Positions 16,781 through 26,500 of a stretch of 54,046 bases of DNA are shown here, one piece after another; position 1 is the stretch's first letter, and each line of letters begins with the position of its first letter. The translations under genes and the position numbers were made by a program. This DNA is from an uncultured Bacteroidia bacterium (GTDB lineage: Bacteria > Bacteroidota > Bacteroidia > Bacteroidales > UBA932): the NCBI GenBank assembly GCA_902791945.1, contig CADAXR010000006.1, positions 1-54,046 on the forward strand, given 5' to 3'. Under the pieces are notes generated by a model. It was not told the DNA's origin. It ran no database searches and was given only the letters and a program-made list of their open reading frames with translations.

Positions 16781-19700
16781 TCAGAATGAGAAATTAAGAC
16801 CAAGGCTGAAAACCCTTTGCTGGGGATAATAACCGTTGTTGACGCTTGGGGCCTCGGGGTCGATACCCAGCCGTTTCAGTTTTGAGAGCGTCAGCACATT
16901 AGTGGCGTTGAAGTAAACCTTGACATTGTCGAGGTGGGCTTTCCGTGTCCAACGGGAGGGAAGGGTATAGGAGAGGCTGAAGTTCTTAAGCCTCAGGTAG
17001 GAGGCATCCCTTCGCCAGAAATCACTCGCGACGGCATTGTTGGTGCTGGAAGCGGTGCTCAGGCGCGGGTATGAGGCCTCTGTATGATCCGGCCTCCAGC
17101 TGCCCTCTACCAGGTATTTCGGCGGATTGCTGCCCCACTTGAACGACTGGGTGTAATAGGTGCCGTCCGAGAAACTCAGGGCGGAATACATTCCGCAGAG
17201 CATAATATCGGTCATCGCCGCCCCCTGGAAGAAAAGTGAGAGGCCGATGCCTTTCCATGCAAAGTCGAAATTAAGGCCGAACATCATCTTGGGGAGCTGT
17301 GCGCCGGCAATCCATGTCCTGTCATCAGTCGTAATCTTGCCGTCTCCGTTGAGGTCCTTGTATTTGATGTCGCCGAGGCGGACGGCATCGCTTGTTTTGG
17401 GCGATGACAGCAGTTCATCTTCAGTCTGGAACAGTCCTTCGGACACATAGCCCAGGACGGCGCCAAGGGGCTGGCCGATCTTGCTCTGGTAGGAAGGGAT
17501 GTTGTCGCTGTCGTTGGTGCTTACATAGCGGTTTGCTGCGTAGGTCAGATTGGCGGAGATGCTGTAGGTGAAATCCCTGACACGGTTCTTGTGTCCGAGG
17601 ACAATCTCGAATCCTCGAACATCCACGATGCCCTTGTTGACAATGGCGGAATAATTGCCGCCGATCGAGGGTGGGAATTCCCCGGCACGGGACTGGAGAA
17701 TGTCACGCGTCACTTTGTAGAAGACATCCCCTTCGAAGGTAAGTTTTCCTTTCCATAGCGAAAGGTCCAGACCTGCATTGACGGTGGAGGTCGTTTCCCA
17801 AGTGATGTCGGCATTGGGAATGGAAGTCGTGTAGATGCTCTGATCGGGCAGGCCGGCTATAACGACATCCGGATTCTTGGTAAGTCCGACGCCCTGCGCA
17901 TATAGGAAATCGGATATGGCATCATTGCCGAGCATGCCCCAGGAAGCTCTCAGTTTGAGATTGTCGAGCCAGCGGCGGGACGGCTCCATGAACGGTTCTT
18001 CGGAAATTCGCCAGCCGGCAGATACGGCGGGGAAAACGCCAAGCCTGTGTTTTTTGGCAAATTTGGCCGACCAGTCCATGCGGACTGAGGCCTGAATAAG
18101 GTAGCGCTGGTCGAAGGCATAATTGCCCCGGATCAGAAGGCCCTGACGTCCTGTCAGGTTATGATTGCCCTTGGAGGAATTGGGCGTGATCTCGCCGCCG
18201 AAGTCCAGGTCGGGAATCTCTGTGATGACGAACTTCTGACGGGATGCGGAGAATGTGCGGTAGTGCGTCCCGCTCTGTTCCCATACGACATCGCCGCCGA
18301 CATCGTGTTTGCCGAAGGTGTTGGCATAATTCAGCTGGGCCTGGACGGTGTAGCGTCCGAACAAGGCGTGGGTCTCAGTGAGGGAATTAATTCCTGTGGA
18401 AAGATGCGGGGAATTACCGGGGGTAAGGATGACGCCGCCGTTCCCGTCGGAACTCCCATATTGGGGAGTAACCTGGGAAAAGGGAAGCATCAGGTGCTTT
18501 TGGAGTGTGCTACGGAAGTCATAGCTGCCCATTGCACGGGCGGTAAGCCCTTTGAGTTTGGAAAACCTGTACTCCAGACTTACCGATGACTGTACATAGT
18601 ACGCACTCTTGTCGTTGAACCCTGATTCGTCTCTGGCGATGAGTGGATTCATGTATCCGATGTATTGCCCGTCAGGAAGTTGCGGCCGGGTAGTAGGACG
18701 TGCGGAAATGGTATAGAATACGATGTTCTTGTAGCCGTATTCCGCGCCGCCGTTGTCAAGTGAGGCGGTCGGATCGCTGCTTCCGGCGGAAACGCCGGGC
18801 TGATGGCGCCTCTCGATACGGCCCGAGAGGTCGAATTTCAGCGTAAGCCCTTCCGTGAGATTGATGTCCACGTTGGAGCGGAGATTATACCTTTTGAACC
18901 AGACATTGTCGATGATGCCATCCTGGCTGAGCAGGTTTGCGCCTACAAAATAGCGGGCTATACGATTGCCTCCGGAGATGCTCAAGTTGTGGTTGTGGCC
19001 GAAGGCAAAATTCTTGAATATCAACTTTTTCCAGTCCGTGTTCCCGAAAATTCCCTGCGGGTCACCTCCATTTGCCACGTACTCGGCCTGCTGCTCGTTG
19101 TACTCGCGCGCCACTCCGTCCAGGTCGGTTGCCAGGTTGTGCCAGTAGACATATTCGGGACCGTTCAGGAGTTTGAGCATGTCGGCATTGGTCGAGAATG
19201 TCACGGCTCCGTTGTAGGTCAGCACAGGTTTGGAGTCGTCGCCGCGTCGGGTAGTCACCAGGATGACTCCGTTGGCTCCTTTGACGCCGTAAACTGCTGC
19301 GGATGCAGCATCTTTCAGGATGGTGATATCGGCAATCTCGCTGGGATCGAGGTTGGAGAAATCCCGTTCCACTCCGTCCACAAGGATGAGCGGCGTGGAT
19401 GTCCCTGTCGTGGAAATGCCGCGGATGTAAATGCTGGCTTCGTTCTCTCCGGGGAGGCCAGTCGTCTGCCGTGAGACCAGCCCCGGCAACTTGCCGCCGA
19501 GCATGTTATTGATGTTGTCGACAGGCGCCTGTTTCAGAGAATTCTGATTGATGGAAGCGATGCTTCCCGTCAGGGTCCCTTTCTTCTGGACGCCGTAGCC
19601 CACGACGACCGTCGCTTCCAGGAATTCGGCATCTGGCTCCAGAGTGATGTTGATAACCTTGCGGCCCCTGACCGGCTCCTCGCCGGTCCTGTATCCGATG

Positions 19701-20194
19701 AAGGAGCACACCAGGACATCCGATGCCGATGCCGCAATCTCAAAAGTACCGTCCAGACCGGCGATTACGCCCTGACCGCTGTTCCCTTTCACCTGTACCG
19801 CGGCATTCATCAAAGGTTCACCGTTCTCATCGAGGACTGTGCCCTTTACAAGCGGGGACGCTGCAACCGGCGGAGGAGCCGTCTGTGCATTTTTCCTGCT
19901 TACTGATATATTCTTACCGTTAATGACGATGTCAATGCTTTGTGGAGCGAAAACACGGCTGATGGCCGACTGCACGCTTTCGTTCTCGAGAGTAAGCGAT
20001 ACCGTCCTGGAGATGTCCAGGTCGTCCGACTTGACGACAATCGAATAGCCGGAGGCTTTCTGGATCTCGGTGAGCGCCTTGCTGATCGGGACAGAACGCA
20101 ATGTAAGGCTGATCTCCTGTCCGCGCAAAAGGAAGGGGCTGAAGAACAGCATCACTATGGCGATTCCACGGATTATATGCTGAACGACTTTCAT
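16781..20194 (-). CDS. susC-like: SusC/RagA family TonB-linked outer membrane transporter with STN domain
   Basis: 1137 residues. A signal sequence (to about residue 25) is followed by an STN domain (about 28-100) of the kind that talks to FecR anti-sigma factors, a carboxypeptidase-D-regulatory-like domain (about 115-190, KGTVLDENGEPLMNAAVQVK), the SusC motif VVVGYGVQKKGTLTGS, a plug domain (about 215-325, with LVDGVERDFSNLDPSEI and GVKGANGVILVTTRRG) and a TonB-dependent beta-barrel ending in an aromatic residue (LGLNFSF). The STN domain and the upstream sigma/FecR pair mark a trans-envelope signalling transporter: substrate binding activates its own operon. It overlaps the FecR gene by four bases. 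Confidence 0.95.
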   Translation of the reverse strand: MKVVQHIIRGIAIVMLFFSPFLLRGQEISLTLRSVPISKALTEIQKASGYSIVVKSDDLDISRTVSLTLENESVQSAISRVFAPQSIDIVINGKNISVSRKNAQTAPPPVAASPLVKGTVLDENGEPLMNAAVQVKGNSGQGVIAGLDGTFEIAASASDVLVCSFIGYRTGEEPVRGRKVINITLEPDAEFLEATVVVGYGVQKKGTLTGSIASINQNSLKQAPVDNINNMLGGKLPGLVSRQTTGLPGENEASIYIRGISTTGTSTPLILVDGVERDFSNLDPSEIADITILKDAASAAVYGVKGANGVILVTTRRGDDSKPVLTYNGAVTFSTNADMLKLLNGPEYVYWHNLATDLDGVAREYNEQQAEYVANGGDPQGIFGNTDWKKLIFKNFAFGHNHNLSISGGNRIARYFVGANLLSQDGIIDNVWFKRYNLRSNVDINLTEGLTLKFDLSGRIERRHQPGVSAGSSDPTASLDNGGAEYGYKNIVFYTISARPTTRPQLPDGQYIGYMNPLIARDESGFNDKSAYYVQSSVSLEYRFSKLKGLTARAMGSYDFRSTLQKHLMLPFSQVTPQYGSSDGNGGVILTPGNSPHLSTGINSLTETHALFGRYTVQAQLNYANTFGKHDVGGDVVWEQSGTHYRTFSASRQKFVITEIPDLDFGGEITPNSSKGNHNLTGRQGLLIRGNYAFDQRYLIQASVRMDWSAKFAKKHRLGVFPAVSAGWRISEEPFMEPSRRWLDNLKLRASWGMLGNDAISDFLYAQGVGLTKNPDVVIAGLPDQSIYTTSIPNADITWETTSTVNAGLDLSLWKGKLTFEGDVFYKVTRDILQSRAGEFPPSIGGNYSAIVNKGIVDVRGFEIVLGHKNRVRDFTYSISANLTYAANRYVSTNDSDNIPSYQSKIGQPLGAVLGYVSEGLFQTEDELLSSPKTSDAVRLGDIKYKDLNGDGKITTDDRTWIAGAQLPKMMFGLNFDFAWKGIGLSLFFQGAAMTDIMLCGMYSALSFSDGTYYTQSFKWGSNPPKYLVEGSWRPDHTEASYPRLSTASSTNNAVASDFWRRDASYLRLKNFSLSYTLPSRWTRKAHLDNVKVYFNATNVLTLSKLKRLGIDPEAPSVNNGYYPQQRVFSLGLNFSF

Positions 20195-21120
20195 CGGGTT
20201 ATATATATAATGTCATTTTTGTGGTTGATGTGAAAGTGGTTGCCGGTGTTGAGGGCGGAAAGGATCGCATCTACTCCTTCGCCGTTGATGAAGGAGGCAA
20301 AATATCGCTCGGCGGATAGAGAAGAATCTTCGATGATGATTTTGACCCCGAAGTGGCGGGTGAGTACGGCGGCAATGTCGCAGAGTTTCTCATTGTTGAA
20401 CTGGAGGCCGCCCGCCTGCAGGACCTCTTCATAATAATTGGCGGCAAAACGGCGCCGTTCCACGCTTCCGGACTGCTTGTCATATTTCAGGAGTTCGCCG
20501 GGAGCCAGCGTGACGGAGCCTTGCTGACCCTGCATACGGACTTCGACCGACCCTTCGAGAAGGGCTACCTCGTCTTCTTCTTTGTCCAGGAAGGAACATA
20601 CATTGAAGCGGGTGCCGTGAACGGTTACATCCATGTCTCCCGCGCTCACTATAAACTTTCTCCCGGGATCTTTCGCTACGTCGAGGAATGCCTCTCCTGT
20701 CAGCATCACCTTTCGTTCCCGTCCGGAGAAATGGTCAGGATAGTAGAGCCGGCTGCAGGGCTTGAGGAGGATGGTGCTGCCATCCGGCAGGCTGACGGTG
20801 CGGGATTCGGAGTATTTAGTCCCTACCTGCACCCATTCGACCCTTGCCTCCGAGGCGCGGTGCAGCGCCCAGAATGAAAACAACAGGAGCGGGAGGAAAA
20901 GAGAAGCGGCGATGCCGACGGTCAAACGCCTCAAAATGCGTATTTTACTGTTTCGGGTAATACCGGAGCGTTCCGCGAAAGTCCGGAATCCCTCTTCTGT
21001 AAGCATGGCATCATCCGACGCCGAGTCTTCCAGCATCTTTTTCAGGATGATGTCCGTTTCCGGACTGTGCTCATTTTCCAGCAGGAATTGTTGGAAGGGG
21101 GTGTCGTTTCCCATTGTCAT
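20191..21120 (-). CDS. FecR-family anti-sigma factor
   Basis: About 309 residues from the ATG at 21120 (a second ATG is at 21114); the frame runs further only to a TTG. A cytoplasmic part (residues 1-75) is followed by one membrane segment (about 76-95, VGIAASLFLPLLLFSFWALH) and a periplasmic FecR domain with SRTVSLPDGSTILLKPCSRL, VMLTGEAFLDVAKDPGRKF, VHGTRFNVC and a C-terminal STN-binding-like region (CDIAAVLTRHFGVKI). In such systems FecR holds the ECF sigma factor until the STN domain of SusC signals. It overlaps susC by four bases and follows the sigma gene by 48 bases. Confidence 0.92.
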   Translation of the reverse strand: MTMGNDTPFQQFLLENEHSPETDIILKKMLEDSASDDAMLTEEGFRTFAERSGITRNSKIRILRRLTVGIAASLFLPLLLFSFWALHRASEARVEWVQVGTKYSESRTVSLPDGSTILLKPCSRLYYPDHFSGRERKVMLTGEAFLDVAKDPGRKFIVSAGDMDVTVHGTRFNVCSFLDKEEDEVALLEGSVEVRMQGQQGSVTLAPGELLKYDKQSGSVERRRFAANYYEEVLQAGGLQFNNEKLCDIAAVLTRHFGVKIIIEDSSLSAERYFASFINGEGVDAILSALNTGNHFHINHKNDIIYITR

Positions 21121-21168
21121 CACCTTGATTACAAAATAGAAAACACGCCGGAGAGGCTTGTCCCCCAA

Positions 21169-21696
21169 TCAGGAGAGATGATTTTTTTTGAGATCGGTCA
21201 GCGCAAGGGTAATATGCCGCTCGACGGTCTTCTCCGAAAGCGAGAGTTTCTGCGCAATCTCTTTATTGCTGAGGGATTCCCGACGGCTCATAAGAAAGAC
21301 TTTCCTGCGTTGCGGCGGCATATTGTCGACGCAGGTGCGGATACTGCTAATCAGATCCCGGGTCTCTGCCGGGAGATCGGATGCCGCGTCTCCGCCGATG
21401 CGCTCGCTCAGTTCCAGGGTCAGCGTTTCTGCAAACTTGCGGTCCCGGATGAAATTGATGGAAGCCCGTTTGACGATAATGAAGAGATAGTCATCGATAG
21501 AGAGCGCTTCGTTGAGTTTGTCCCGATTGATCCAAACTTTCATGAATGCTTCCTGCACCAGATCCTTTGCGGCCTGGCGGTCACCGGTCAGTTTGTGCGC
21601 AAAGTTGACGAAACGGGCATAATACAATCCGAACAAGGTCTTGTAACTGCCATAGTCGCCCTGTTTCAGTCCGGCTATCAATTTTGCCTTGTCCAT
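21169..21696 (-). CDS. ECF-type RNA polymerase sigma factor (left PUL)
   Basis: About 175 residues when started at the ATG at 21696 (MDKAKLIAGLKQGDYGSYK). The open frame extends to 21762, but the promoter at 21720-21751 places the transcript start near 21713, downstream of the earlier ATG. Region 2 (about 15-85, DLVQEAFMKVWINRD) and region 4 (about 115-170, LSNKEIAQKLSLSEKTVERH) are both present. Bacteroidota PUL sigma factors of this kind are controlled by FecR and turn on the adjacent susC operon. It is the first gene of the left PUL and is divergent to another ECF sigma gene. Confidence 0.92.
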   Translation of the reverse strand: MDKAKLIAGLKQGDYGSYKTLFGLYYARFVNFAHKLTGDRQAAKDLVQEAFMKVWINRDKLNEALSIDDYLFIIVKRASINFIRDRKFAETLTLELSERIGGDAASDLPAETRDLISSIRTCVDNMPPQRRKVFLMSRRESLSNKEIAQKLSLSEKTVERHITLALTDLKKNHLS

Positions 21697-21719
21697 CTCC
21701 GTAAAGATTCTTCTGGAGA

Positions 21720-21751
21720 CAAATATATCTTCTTTCGGACATTTATGCAAA
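21720..21751 (-). promoter_or_regulatory. Promoter of the left PUL (minus strand)
   Basis: On the minus strand TTTG (21751-21748) is followed after exactly 20 bases by TATATTTG (21727-21720), a full match to the Bacteroidota consensus TTTG-N19/21-TAnnTTTG. Predicted start near 21713 and a leader of about 16 bases to the sigma ATG at 21696. Confidence 0.85.
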
Positions 21752-21824
21752 TGTCCCTGCAATAACGGACGATTCTGCTGTCTGGAAGGATTGACTCTAT
21801 AAAGCTGGCGTTTTCGCTTCGTGA

Positions 21825-21855
21825 TTTGACAAATATAAAGAAATTCCTAAATTTG
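21825..21855 (+). promoter_or_regulatory. Promoter of the right PUL (plus strand)
   Basis: TTTG (21825-21828), 19 bases, then TAAATTTG (21848-21855): a full match to the Bacteroidota consensus. Predicted start near 21862, about 16 bases before the TTG start of the sigma gene. It is divergent from the promoter at 21720-21751; the two -33 boxes are 73 bases apart. Confidence 0.85.
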
Positions 21856-21878
21856 CTGCACTGATCACAAAACACTAA

Positions 21879-22427
21879 TTGGGCAGTTCGGGCAAATACA
21901 AGGCGTTTTCTGACGGCGAACTTGTCGCCGGAGTCAAGGGTGGAGACGAAAGGGCGTTCGACGCGCTTTTCCTCCGCTGGTATCCTCAGGTGCGTAAGTT
22001 CCTGCTGCTGCTGGTCAGGGACAAAGCCCTTACCGAGGACCTCGCCCAGACGGTTTTCATGAAACTCTGGGTCTACCGCGACCGTCTCGACCCCGCCAAA
22101 TCCCTCAAGAACTACCTGATGGTCCTTTCGAGAAACGCCGCGCTGGACGTTTTCAAGTCCAAGCGCTTTCTCATCGACACGGACAAGGCCCCTGTCGAAA
22201 AGGAGGGAGCGGAGCGCACCGAGTACCGGACGGAGTTCGGCGAAGCCTATTCCAAGATCCTCAAGGCCGTGGAGGAGATGCCCGACCAGAGGAAGCAGGT
22301 CTTCAAAATGAGCCGTTTCAAGTCTATGTCCAACGACAGCATAGCCGAAGAGCTCGGCCTTTCAGTACGCACTGTTGAAAAACACATCCAGCTTGCCCTG
22401 AAAGACATTCGAAAAAATTTCAACTGA
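21879..22427 (+). CDS. ECF-type RNA polymerase sigma factor (right PUL), TTG start
   Basis: 182 residues. An in-frame TAA stop (21876-21878) directly precedes the TTG at 21879, and no ATG or GTG occurs in frame before region 2, so TTG is the only plausible start; this is unusual in Bacteroidota. Region 2 (DLAQTVFMKLWVYRDRL, about 55-75) and region 4 (MSNDSIAEELGLSVRTVEKH, about 145-165) are complete. It is paralogous to the left sigma factor but clearly diverged. It is the first gene of the right PUL, separated from its FecR gene by a 59-base gap holding an AT-rich hairpin. Confidence 0.9.
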   Translation: MGSSGKYKAFSDGELVAGVKGGDERAFDALFLRWYPQVRKFLLLLVRDKALTEDLAQTVFMKLWVYRDRLDPAKSLKNYLMVLSRNAALDVFKSKRFLIDTDKAPVEKEGAERTEYRTEFGEAYSKILKAVEEMPDQRKQVFKMSRFKSMSNDSIAEELGLSVRTVEKHIQLALKDIRKNFN

Positions 22428-22454
22428 TATTACGTAACAGGTCCGTTTCCGTCG

Positions 22455-22482
22455 TTCTTTACTTACCAGTAAAGAATTTTTT
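22455..22482 (+). terminator. AT-rich hairpin with T-run between sigma and FecR genes
   Basis: TTCTTTACT (22455-22463) pairs perfectly with AGTAAAGAA (22468-22476) over a 4-base loop and is followed by six T. It has the form of a weak intrinsic terminator, so it may attenuate read-through from the sigma gene into FecR and SusC. The T-run also forms part of the FecR ribosome-entry region (ATG at 22487). Confidence 0.6.
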
Positions 22483-22486
22483 ATAT

Positions 22487-23473
22487 ATGGAAATCAATCC
22501 GCAACTGTTACAGGCCTATCTGGAGGGCAGGTTGTCTGAGAAGGACAGCTTGCAGGTTCAGCTCTGGCTTGCCGGGCACATGGGAGATGCGGAAGCTACC
22601 CCGGTCCTCGAGACGGCTTTCGACAGCTGCCGCTCGGAGGCCGGCAAGGCCGACGTCGTCGCCTTGTCCGCCACAAGGCACCGGCTCGGCCTCGGCGGAA
22701 AACGCCCGTCCGGGGCGATTTTCTGGCTCGCGGCGGCCGTCGTGGCCCTCCTTGTCTGCATCCCGTTTGCCGTAAGGACCGGATACCGGCTCCATAAAGC
22801 CCCCGCTCCCGTCGCATGGCAGGAGATTACGGTGCCGGCGACCCAGACGCGCGAGGTGGCCCTCCCGGACGGCACGGTCCTCACCCTCAACGCCGGGTCC
22901 AGGGTGACCTGGCCGGAAGCGTTCACAGGCAAGGAAAGGCGCATCTTCCTTGACGGAGAAGTGCTCGCGGAGGTAAGCAAGGATCCGGAAAGACCGTTTG
23001 TCATCCAGTCCGGCGACGTGGATGTCCGAGTTTACGGGACCACTTTCGACTTGAAGGCCTACCGCGAATCGACCATGCTCGAAGTCGTACTGATGGAAGG
23101 ATCCGTCAGCCTGGACATCCCGTCTGAAGAGGGGCGTCGTGAAGTCCGCCTCACCCCCGGCGACATCGCCCAGTTCGACCGCAGCGACGGCGACATTTCC
23201 CTGGGCAGGGTGTCTCCGCAGGGTTTCAAGACCTTCTCGGACAACCGTTCCTTCAGCTTTATCAATATCCCGCTCTCGGACATTGCCGCCGACCTGCAGC
23301 GCTCCTTCGGGACACCGATAGTGGTGGCCGATGCGAATGTGGCGTCCAAGCGCTTCCTGGCCTTCTTCACCAACGGGGAAGACCTTGACGAGATTCTGAA
23401 ACTGCTTGCCCGCAACGGCGGCCTCAGGGTCGTCCGTTCCAACGGCACCATATATTTATATGGCAACAAATAA
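22487..23473 (+). CDS. FecR-family anti-sigma factor (right PUL)
   Basis: 328 residues. Cytoplasmic N-terminus (1-73), membrane segment (about 75-97, AIFWLAAAVVALLVCIPFAV), periplasmic FecR domain (REVALPDGTVLTLNAGSRV, IFLDGEVLAEVSKDPERPF, VRVYGTTFDLKAY) and a C-terminal STN-contact region (LSDIAADLQRSFGTPI). It should sequester the sigma factor encoded just upstream and respond to the STN domain of the SusC that follows 30 bases downstream. Confidence 0.92.
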   Translation: MEINPQLLQAYLEGRLSEKDSLQVQLWLAGHMGDAEATPVLETAFDSCRSEAGKADVVALSATRHRLGLGGKRPSGAIFWLAAAVVALLVCIPFAVRTGYRLHKAPAPVAWQEITVPATQTREVALPDGTVLTLNAGSRVTWPEAFTGKERRIFLDGEVLAEVSKDPERPFVIQSGDVDVRVYGTTFDLKAYRESTMLEVVLMEGSVSLDIPSEEGRREVRLTPGDIAQFDRSDGDISLGRVSPQGFKTFSDNRSFSFINIPLSDIAADLQRSFGTPIVVADANVASKRFLAFFTNGEDLDEILKLLARNGGLRVVRSNGTIYLYGNK

Positions 23474-23503
23474 TGATACTTACTATTAACCAAACAAACT
23501 GCA

Positions 23504-26500
23504 ATGAGTAAATCAAGCCAACTGCGCACACTTCGCGCAATGCTTGTGTCGCTTGCCCTTCTGGCGCCGATTCTTGCCGGCGCCCAGAACGTCACACTGG
23601 ACTTGAAGGACGTCACCGTTCAGGAAGCGGTGACAATGCTCCAGAGTCAGGGCAACTACACTATTGTGATCAATGCAGAGAACGTAGACCTTCAGAAAAG
23701 GATATCCGTTTCTGTTAAGGATGCACCGCTCTCGGAGGCTCTGGCCCAGATTTTCGCCGGGCAGAACCTCGATTTTTCAGTTTCCGGCAACACGGTGTCG
23801 GTGACGCGGCACAAGGCCGCCCCACAGGCCCAGACCGGTCCGGTCAAGGCGCCCTTCAAGGGCGTGGTCGTCGACCGTAGCGGCGAGCCGCTCATCGGGG
23901 CTTCGCTTATTGACAAGGAGTCCGGGAAATACGCCCTGACCGACGACAACGGCGAGTTTGCCTTTGACGAGCTCACTTTCCCGGCGTCCCTGACTGCTTC
24001 CTACATCGGATTCAACGACCAGGAATTCCAGATCACGGGTCGCGAAGCCCAGCCGTTCAATGTCGTGATGACAAGCGAGAACACAGTCCTTGAAGAACTG
24101 GTCGTCGTCGGTTACGGCACCCAGAAGCGGGTCAACCTGACCGGCGCGGTGTCGGTCATCGACGGGAAGGAGATCAACTCCCGTCCAGTGACCAACACCG
24201 CCATGGCCATCCAGGGCGCCGACCCGTCCCTGGTCCTCACGACCTCCAGCGGCTCCATCGACGGATCACAGTACAGCGTCAACATTCGAGGCAAACTCAG
24301 CATCAACAGCGGTTCGCCTCTCATCCTCGTGGACGGCATCGAAGGCACTCTCACCCAGGTCAACCCCAACGACATCGAGAGCATCTCGGTCCTCAAGGAC
24401 GCCTCGGCCTGCGCCATCTACGGCGCCAAGGCCTCCGCCGGCGTCATCCTCATCACCACGAAGAGCGGCGCCGAGGGCAAGGCGAAGATCACCTACAACG
24501 GCCGCGCAAGTTTCTCGATGAACACCACTTCGACCGACTTCATAACCAACGGTTACGACTACATCAACCTCACCAACGACTTCTACAAGACATACAAGGG
24601 CTATGGGGCCTGGACCTACACCGACGAGCAGATGCAGATGCTCTATGAGCGCAGGGGCGACAAGACCGAAAATCCGGAGCGCCCCTGGGTCATCCCTGAC
24701 GAGACCGGGACTTATTCCTATGTCTATCTCGGCAACTTCGACTGGTACAACTTCATATTCAATAAGATACGTCCCGAGACCGAGCACAACTTGACGGTCC
24801 GCGGCGGCACGGACAAGGTGAAATACTATGCATCGGCCCGTTACCTCTACAGGGAAGGTATCTTTGCCGACAAAGCGAAGGATATCTACAACGGCATCTC
24901 GCTGCGCGGCAAGGTGGACGCAAAGATCGCCAAGTGGCTGAACTACTCGACCAACATCAGCTTCGAGCGCACCAAATACGAATGGGGCGGATTCTACGAG
25001 CTGGACGGATCGGCCCAGGTGCTCAGTAAGGACGAGGCGATGCAGGGCATTATCTGGAATGTCACCCAGAACGTCAGCCCCACATATGTCCCCTACAACC
25101 CAGACGGCACCATAGCGATGGTCCCGGGCTTCATGGCCGACGCGACATCTCCACTTATGTCGGGACGTGCCGGCGTTTTCATGGACGAGCGCTACCACAA
25201 CTCCAACACCAACAACTGGTGGACGTGGACCAACAGGCTCACCTTCAACATCTACGACGGGCTCAAGTTCATCGCGGACTACACCTACCGCAGGCGCGAC
25301 CGCAGGGCCACCAACAGATGCCTCCCGACAACCAACGCCTATGACAACATCAACCAGCGGATGTATGTCGGCAACGGCCTGACCGGAGGTCTCTTCTCCA
25401 ATGGTTCCATCTACGATTTCACCCGCGAGTACCGTTACTATCAGAACGGCAATGTCATCAACGCCTACTTCTCCTACGACAACACGTTCGCCAAGGACCA
25501 CCATGTGTCGGCGACCCTCGGCGGCAACTACGACGACTACTACAGCAGCGCCATCACAGTGCAGCAGAAAGGCTCCCTCAGCGACGCCCTCTCCTACATC
25601 AATATGGCCAACGGTGAAATCGAGGAGGCCTACCAGAACAATTCATCCTACAGGACCCTGGGCTTCTTCGGCCGTGTCAACTACGACTGGAAGGGCCGCT
25701 ACCTGATTGAGCTGTCGGGCCGTTTCGACGGATCCTCCCGCTTCCCGAAAAAACACCGCTGGGGCTTCTTCCCCTCCTTCTCGGTAGGCTGGAGACTCTC
25801 CGAGGAGCCTTTCTGGGAGAAAGTCAAGCCCTACGTGTCCAACGCAAAGTTCCGGTTCAGCTACGGTACCCTCGGCAACCAGCAGGTTGACAACTATTAC
25901 TACTGGGAAGAGATCAAGACCAAACTTCTTGAAGGCTACACCTTCGACGGAATCACCAACGCGGCTTACGCATACAGCGAATCCCCGGTGTCCAGCAGCC
26001 TTACCTGGGAAACGGTGGTCAACTCCAACCTCGGCATCGACCTCGGCTTCCTTCGCAACCGCCTGACCCTGAGCGCCGACTTCTTCATCCGTGACACAAA
26101 GAACATGCTCACCACCGGAATGACCCTTCCTTATGTGTACGGCGAAAACGCTCCGAAGGAGAACGCCGCCAACCTCAGGACGAAGGGTTATGAACTGGCC
26201 ATCAGCTGGAAAGACAACGTCACCGTCCTTGGCCAGCCGCTCTACTACGGCATCACCGCAACCCTCGGCGACTTCGTCACCCACATAACCAAATTCAACA
26301 ACGAGAAGAAGCTCCTCAGCGAAAACTACGTCGGCAAGCGCCTCGGCGACATCTGGGGCTATGTGACCGACGGGGTATTCGCCACCGACGAGGAAGCCGC
26401 CGCATACGAAGCCTCCATCGAGTCGTTCGACACTGTCAACAAAGGCATCAAGGCCCAGGTCGCTCCCTGGAACCACCTGATGTCAGGCGACGTCAAGTAC

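Noticed and set aside
24266-25504. Long minus-strand open frame opposite susC
   Set aside because: Shadow of the GC-biased susC gene; V/G/D-rich with no recognisable motif.
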